From Pirellulales bacterium (GTDB lineage Bacteria; Planctomycetota; Planctomycetia; Pirellulales; JALHPA01): a stretch of DNA of 8,119 nucleotides. The notes beneath the pieces were generated by a model. It saw only the letters and a program-made list of their open reading frames with translations, ran no database searches and had not been told where the DNA came from. Position 1 is the stretch's first letter. The number at the start of each line of letters is the position of its first letter. Positions 5,890-8,119 of this stretch are shown here, in pieces. The DNA lies in NCBI GenBank assembly GCA_022842745.1, contig JALHPA010000089.1:1-8119 (forward strand). Reading direction: 5' to 3'. The position numbers and the translations under genes were made by a program.

Positions 5890-6582
5890 ATGGCGATTGC
5901 TGTTGTTTGCACCGCGTGCAAAGCCCGTTTTCAGGTCAGCGAGAAATTCGCGGGCAAACAGGGTCCGTGCCCCAAGTGCAAGGCCGTAATCACGGTCCCC
6001 AAGCTGGAGGACCAGGTGGTCATCCATGCCCCGGAAGAATTTTCGGGGGGGGCGGCGACCGCAGCCAAGGATGCCCAGGGGCGCTCGGTGCTCAAGCCGC
6101 TGTCCCGGCAAAAGACGCGACTAACGCCGCTGTCGATCGCGCTGATGGCCGGGGGAGCGATCACGGTGCTGGCCGTGGCCTTTGCCCTGGGGCGGGCGGA
6201 GTTGGCGAACGGCTGGATTTTGGGGGCCGGGGCAGTGTTGATGGCGCCGCCGCTCGTGCTGGGAGGATACGCCATTTTGCGCGAGGCGGAGCTGGAGCCG
6301 TACCGCGGAGTGCCGTTGTATATTCGCACGGCGATCGTCTCGGCGGTGTACGCCTTGCTTTGGGGCGGATACGTGCTGATCGCTTCGCGGGTGTGGGGAT
6401 ATCCCGAAGGCTCGGCGGAAATGTTTCAGGTCATTCCGGCGGCGGCCGTATTAATCACCATCGGATCGCTGGTGGCCCTGGGGACGCTCGATCTGGAAGC
6501 CACGAACGCATTCTTCCATTGCATGTTGTACGTGGTCGTGACGGCGCTGTTGCTGGTGGTGATGGGCATCCGCCCCTTTTGA
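5890..6582 (+). CDS. Zinc-ribbon protein with five membrane helices, function unknown (230 aa)
   Basis: The N-terminus holds a four-cysteine zinc ribbon: Cys7-x2-Cys10 (CTAC) and Cys27-x2-Cys30 (CPKC), with FAGKQGPCPKCKAVI between and after. A hydrophilic linker (about 37-78) carries VVIHAPEEF and GRSVLKPLSRQ. Five hydrophobic segments follow at about 80-101, 109-130, 144-166, 178-200 and 208-228. The ribbon should face the cytosol, since no signal peptide precedes it. From memory, this architecture (ribbon, IHAPE-type linker, LKP-R box, five helices) recurs in planctomycete hypothetical proteins; this is unverified. A sensor, assembly factor or protein-interaction role is possible, but nothing shows it. 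The start at 5890 puts the ribbon at residue 7 as expected. An upstream ATG at 5734 would read through the terminator hairpin and is rejected. A run of eight G (6045-6052) lies in the linker. Confidence 0.82.
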   Translation: MAIAVVCTACKARFQVSEKFAGKQGPCPKCKAVITVPKLEDQVVIHAPEEFSGGAATAAKDAQGRSVLKPLSRQKTRLTPLSIALMAGGAITVLAVAFALGRAELANGWILGAGAVLMAPPLVLGGYAILREAELEPYRGVPLYIRTAIVSAVYALLWGGYVLIASRVWGYPEGSAEMFQVIPAAAVLITIGSLVALGTLDLEATNAFFHCMLYVVVTALLLVVMGIRPF

Positions 6583-6598
6583 ACTCGAAACTGCGCCT

Positions 6599-6624
6599 CG
6601 GAATTCATTCCGACAGGCGGAATG
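6599..6624. repeat. Overlapping inverted repeats upstream of the HD gene
   Basis: CGGAAT (6599-6604), ATTCCG (6607-6612) and CGGAAT (6618-6623) alternate. The middle copy can pair with the left one (5 bp, TTCA loop) or with the right one (7 bp CATTCCG/CGGAATG, ACAGG loop). The two hairpins exclude each other. They lie 29 nt before the HD start at 6653 and 17 nt after the zinc-ribbon stop. They could be an operator for a dimeric regulator or a translational switch; no T-run suggests termination. Confidence 0.45.
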
Positions 6625-6652
6625 GGGCGATCGGCGGACAAGGGCTGGATAC

Positions 6653-8044
6653 ATGGGCGCCGCTTTTCACTCCGGCAGCGCAAGCGAGGGGCGCGCCATC
6701 CGCGACCTGCCGGAGTTAGTGCGGGCAGGCGCGGCGTCTTCGCTGATTCGCATTCCACCGGAATTGGATGTGCCGGTGACGCCGCGCGTGCGGCGGCTGA
6801 TCGACGCGGCGCCGTTCCGGCGATTGTCGCGGATCAGCCAGTTGGGTCTGGTGGGGCTGGTCTACCCGGCGGCGAACCATAGCCGGTTCGAGCACTCGCT
6901 GGGGGTGTATCGGCTCGCGCTTTTGTACCTGTCGCAGATGTCGTTCGACGAGCGATTCGCCGCGGCGGTGGGTCCGCGGGACGCGGAATTGTTTCTGGCG
7001 GCGGCCCTGTTGCACGACCTGGGGCATTGGCCATTCTGCCATCCCATCGAGGACATGCACCTGCCGGGCCTGCCGCGGCACGAGCAATTCGCGGCGGCTT
7101 TCTTGCAGCAGGAGGAATTGGCCGAACTGTTGCAGCGAGATTGGAAGATCGATCCCGAAGAACTGGTGGCCCTGTTGTCGTTACCGGCGGTCGACGCGCG
7201 GGGGAAAATCCTGCGCAGCCTGCTCTCCGGACCGATCGACGTCGACAAGATGGATTATCTGTTGCGGGACAGCTTGCACGCGGGCGTTCCCTATGGCCGG
7301 CACTTCGACCAACAACGCCTCATCGGCAGCCTGTGCTTGAACGAGACGGGGGACGGGCTGGCGATCACGGACAAGGGGCGGACGGCGGCCGAGATGATGG
7401 TCTTTGCGCGGTACGTGATGTTCAGCGAAGTGTATTGGCACCATGCCGTCCGGTCGGCGACGGCGATGTTGCAGCGGGCGTTTTTCCTGTTGCGACCGCG
7501 GTTGGACTTGGAGCGGTTGTTTTCGCAAGTGGAACAGGAATTCATCGCCGAACTGCTGCCGGCGGCGGAGCAAACGGCGGCGGCGGAGCTGGTCGGGGGC
7601 TTGTTTGGCCCGCGGCGGCGGCTCTACAAACGTCTGGCGCAGTTCAGCTTCATCGAGCAGCGGGATATGTATGAGCGGATCGCCGGGCGGCCGTTCCCGT
7701 GGCTGGTGCGGCTGGCGGGGGAATTCGCCGCGGAAGCCAGCCGTCGCGGCGGCGGGCCGATCGCCGCGGAGGAAATTCTGTTCGATGCGCCACCGGTCGA
7801 ACGGGAGGTCGAATTCAACGTGCAGGTTTATTTCCCTAAGCGAAACGAATACCGCTGGCTGGAGGAAATATCGCCGGTGACCCGAACCCTGGCTCGCGAG
7901 CAGTTCGACGACTACGTGAAGCGGGTGCGGCTGTTCGTCCACCCGCGGCTGGCGGCGACGCTATCGGCCCGGGGGGACTTGGACGAGTTGCTATTGGCCG
8001 CGATCGATCGCTGCGGCGATGCCGCGCCAGTCGGCCAGCCGTGA
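6653..8044 (+). CDS. HD-domain phosphohydrolase, SAMHD1/YdhJ-like (COG1078 type)
   Basis: 463 residues, cytosolic. The HD metal site is complete: His81 in HSRFEHSLGVYRLA, His121-Asp122 in LLHDLGHWPFCHPIED, and Asp198 in GPIDVDKMDYLLRDS, with Lys199 matching the phosphate-contacting lysine of SAMHD1. The helix LIDAAPFRRLSRISQLGLVGLVYPAA (49-74) is the usual lead-in to the first histidine. The family hydrolyses nucleotide phosphates, in characterised members dNTPs to deoxynucleoside plus triphosphate; the substrate here is inferred. The C-terminal half (about 250-440: RYVMFSEVYWHHAVRSATAML, then FNVQVYFPKRNEYRWLEEISPV) corresponds to the family's regulatory or oligomerisation lobe. The canonical DPVHG-type opening is replaced by IPPELDVPVT (35-43). 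AAGGG at 6640-6644, 8 nt before the ATG, supports the start. The zinc-ribbon gene ends 70 bp upstream on the same strand and may share a transcript. Confidence 0.9.
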   Translation: MGAAFHSGSASEGRAIRDLPELVRAGAASSLIRIPPELDVPVTPRVRRLIDAAPFRRLSRISQLGLVGLVYPAANHSRFEHSLGVYRLALLYLSQMSFDERFAAAVGPRDAELFLAAALLHDLGHWPFCHPIEDMHLPGLPRHEQFAAAFLQQEELAELLQRDWKIDPEELVALLSLPAVDARGKILRSLLSGPIDVDKMDYLLRDSLHAGVPYGRHFDQQRLIGSLCLNETGDGLAITDKGRTAAEMMVFARYVMFSEVYWHHAVRSATAMLQRAFFLLRPRLDLERLFSQVEQEFIAELLPAAEQTAAAELVGGLFGPRRRLYKRLAQFSFIEQRDMYERIAGRPFPWLVRLAGEFAAEASRRGGGPIAAEEILFDAPPVEREVEFNVQVYFPKRNEYRWLEEISPVTRTLAREQFDDYVKRVRLFVHPRLAATLSARGDLDELLLAAIDRCGDAAPVGQP

Positions 8045-8056
8045 ACGCCAGCCGGT

Positions 8057-8119
8057 TTATCCCCCCCGGCCGTAGACGTTGGGCCAGACAAAGTCCGGAC
8101 GTCGAATGGCGGCGAGCGC
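8057..8119 (-). CDS. C-terminal end of an unidentified gene (partial)
   Basis: From the right window edge the minus strand is open for 20 codons to a TAA at 8059-8057, reading ALAAIRRPDFVWPNVYGRGG. The composition (aromatic residues, Pro, a Gly-rich tail) looks like a real protein end. The stop falls 12 bp from the convergent HD stop, a normal tail-to-tail arrangement. No family can be named from 20 residues. A plus-strand GTG overlapping the HD stop codon (8041) is also open but has no ribosome-binding site and an Arg-rich sequence, so it is less likely. Confidence 0.5.
   Translation of the reverse strand, partial: ALAAIRRPDFVWPNVYGRGG

Noticed and set aside
5801..5989. Leader peptide starting at TTG 5801 behind GGAGGGGAG and crossing the terminator
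   Set aside because: The frame runs about 100 nt into the zinc-ribbon gene and has no clustered regulatory codons. It is kept only as a possibility under the structured-gap finding.
5907..6719. 270-codon open frame on the plus strand
   Set aside because: It overlaps the zinc-ribbon gene in another frame and runs into the HD gene. It is Gly/Arg-rich, as expected from a GC-rich third-position frame.
7181..7942. 253-codon open frame on the minus strand
   Set aside because: It is antisense to the HD gene, whose metal ligands are all present; the composition is Arg/Gln/Pro-rich.
8041..8119. Plus-strand GTG overlapping the HD stop codon, open to the window edge
   Set aside because: It has no Shine-Dalgarno site and an Arg-rich product. 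The minus-strand frame ending at 8057 looks more protein-like and fits tail-to-tail spacing.
1..8119. Defence island, prophage, CRISPR array or biosynthetic cluster
   Set aside because: No repeat-spacer array, Cas, nuclease, transposase, integrase or biosynthetic core gene is visible. The HD hydrolase alone does not make a defence locus.

Overview
The window reads like ordinary chromosomal DNA of a GC-rich planctomycete, most likely Pirellulales-like. This rests on the gene types rather than on any marker gene. They include a secreted PQQ-type beta-propeller, a small FHA protein, a zinc-ribbon protein with five membrane helices, a short Lys/Arg-rich helix-turn-helix-like protein, and an SAMHD1/YdhJ-like HD phosphohydrolase. 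Genes alternate between strands with little operon structure, and several starts lack a strong Shine-Dalgarno site, which is common in that phylum. I see no rRNA, tRNA, CRISPR array, transposase, integrase or phage gene.

Layout. 1-48 (+) is probably the last codons of an upstream gene. 153-485 (+) encodes a small helical protein of unknown function. It converges on 526-1935 (-), an NhaD-type ion antiporter with a signal peptide. Behind that, on the same strand, lies 2031-3290 (-), an exported PQQ-like beta-propeller. A 250-bp divergent intergenic region separates it from 3541-3870 (+), a small GTG-initiated protein. That gene converges on 4055-5107 (-), a TIGR01212/YhcC-family radical SAM protein. 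The gap between them holds a long inverted repeat and a three-copy 16-bp tandem repeat. A 99-bp divergent region leads to 5207-5674 (+), an FHA protein. It is followed by a 215-bp gap with a textbook intrinsic terminator, then 5890-6582 (+), the zinc-ribbon membrane protein, and 6653-8044 (+), the HD phosphohydrolase. 8057-8119 (-) is probably the C-terminal end of a gene that continues outside the window.

How the genes relate. The confidently assigned functions (cation/proton exchange, a periplasmic or surface propeller, a radical SAM enzyme, phospho-threonine recognition, nucleotide hydrolysis) do not form one pathway. The possible co-transcription units are the propeller plus antiporter (95-bp gap) and the zinc-ribbon plus HD genes (70-bp gap). 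No clearly new multi-gene system is visible. The most interesting material is the set of lineage-specific proteins of unknown function (3541-3870, 5890-6582, the C-terminal tail of the FHA protein) and some structured intergenic DNA (3893-3947, 4007-4054, 5675-5837, 6599-6624).
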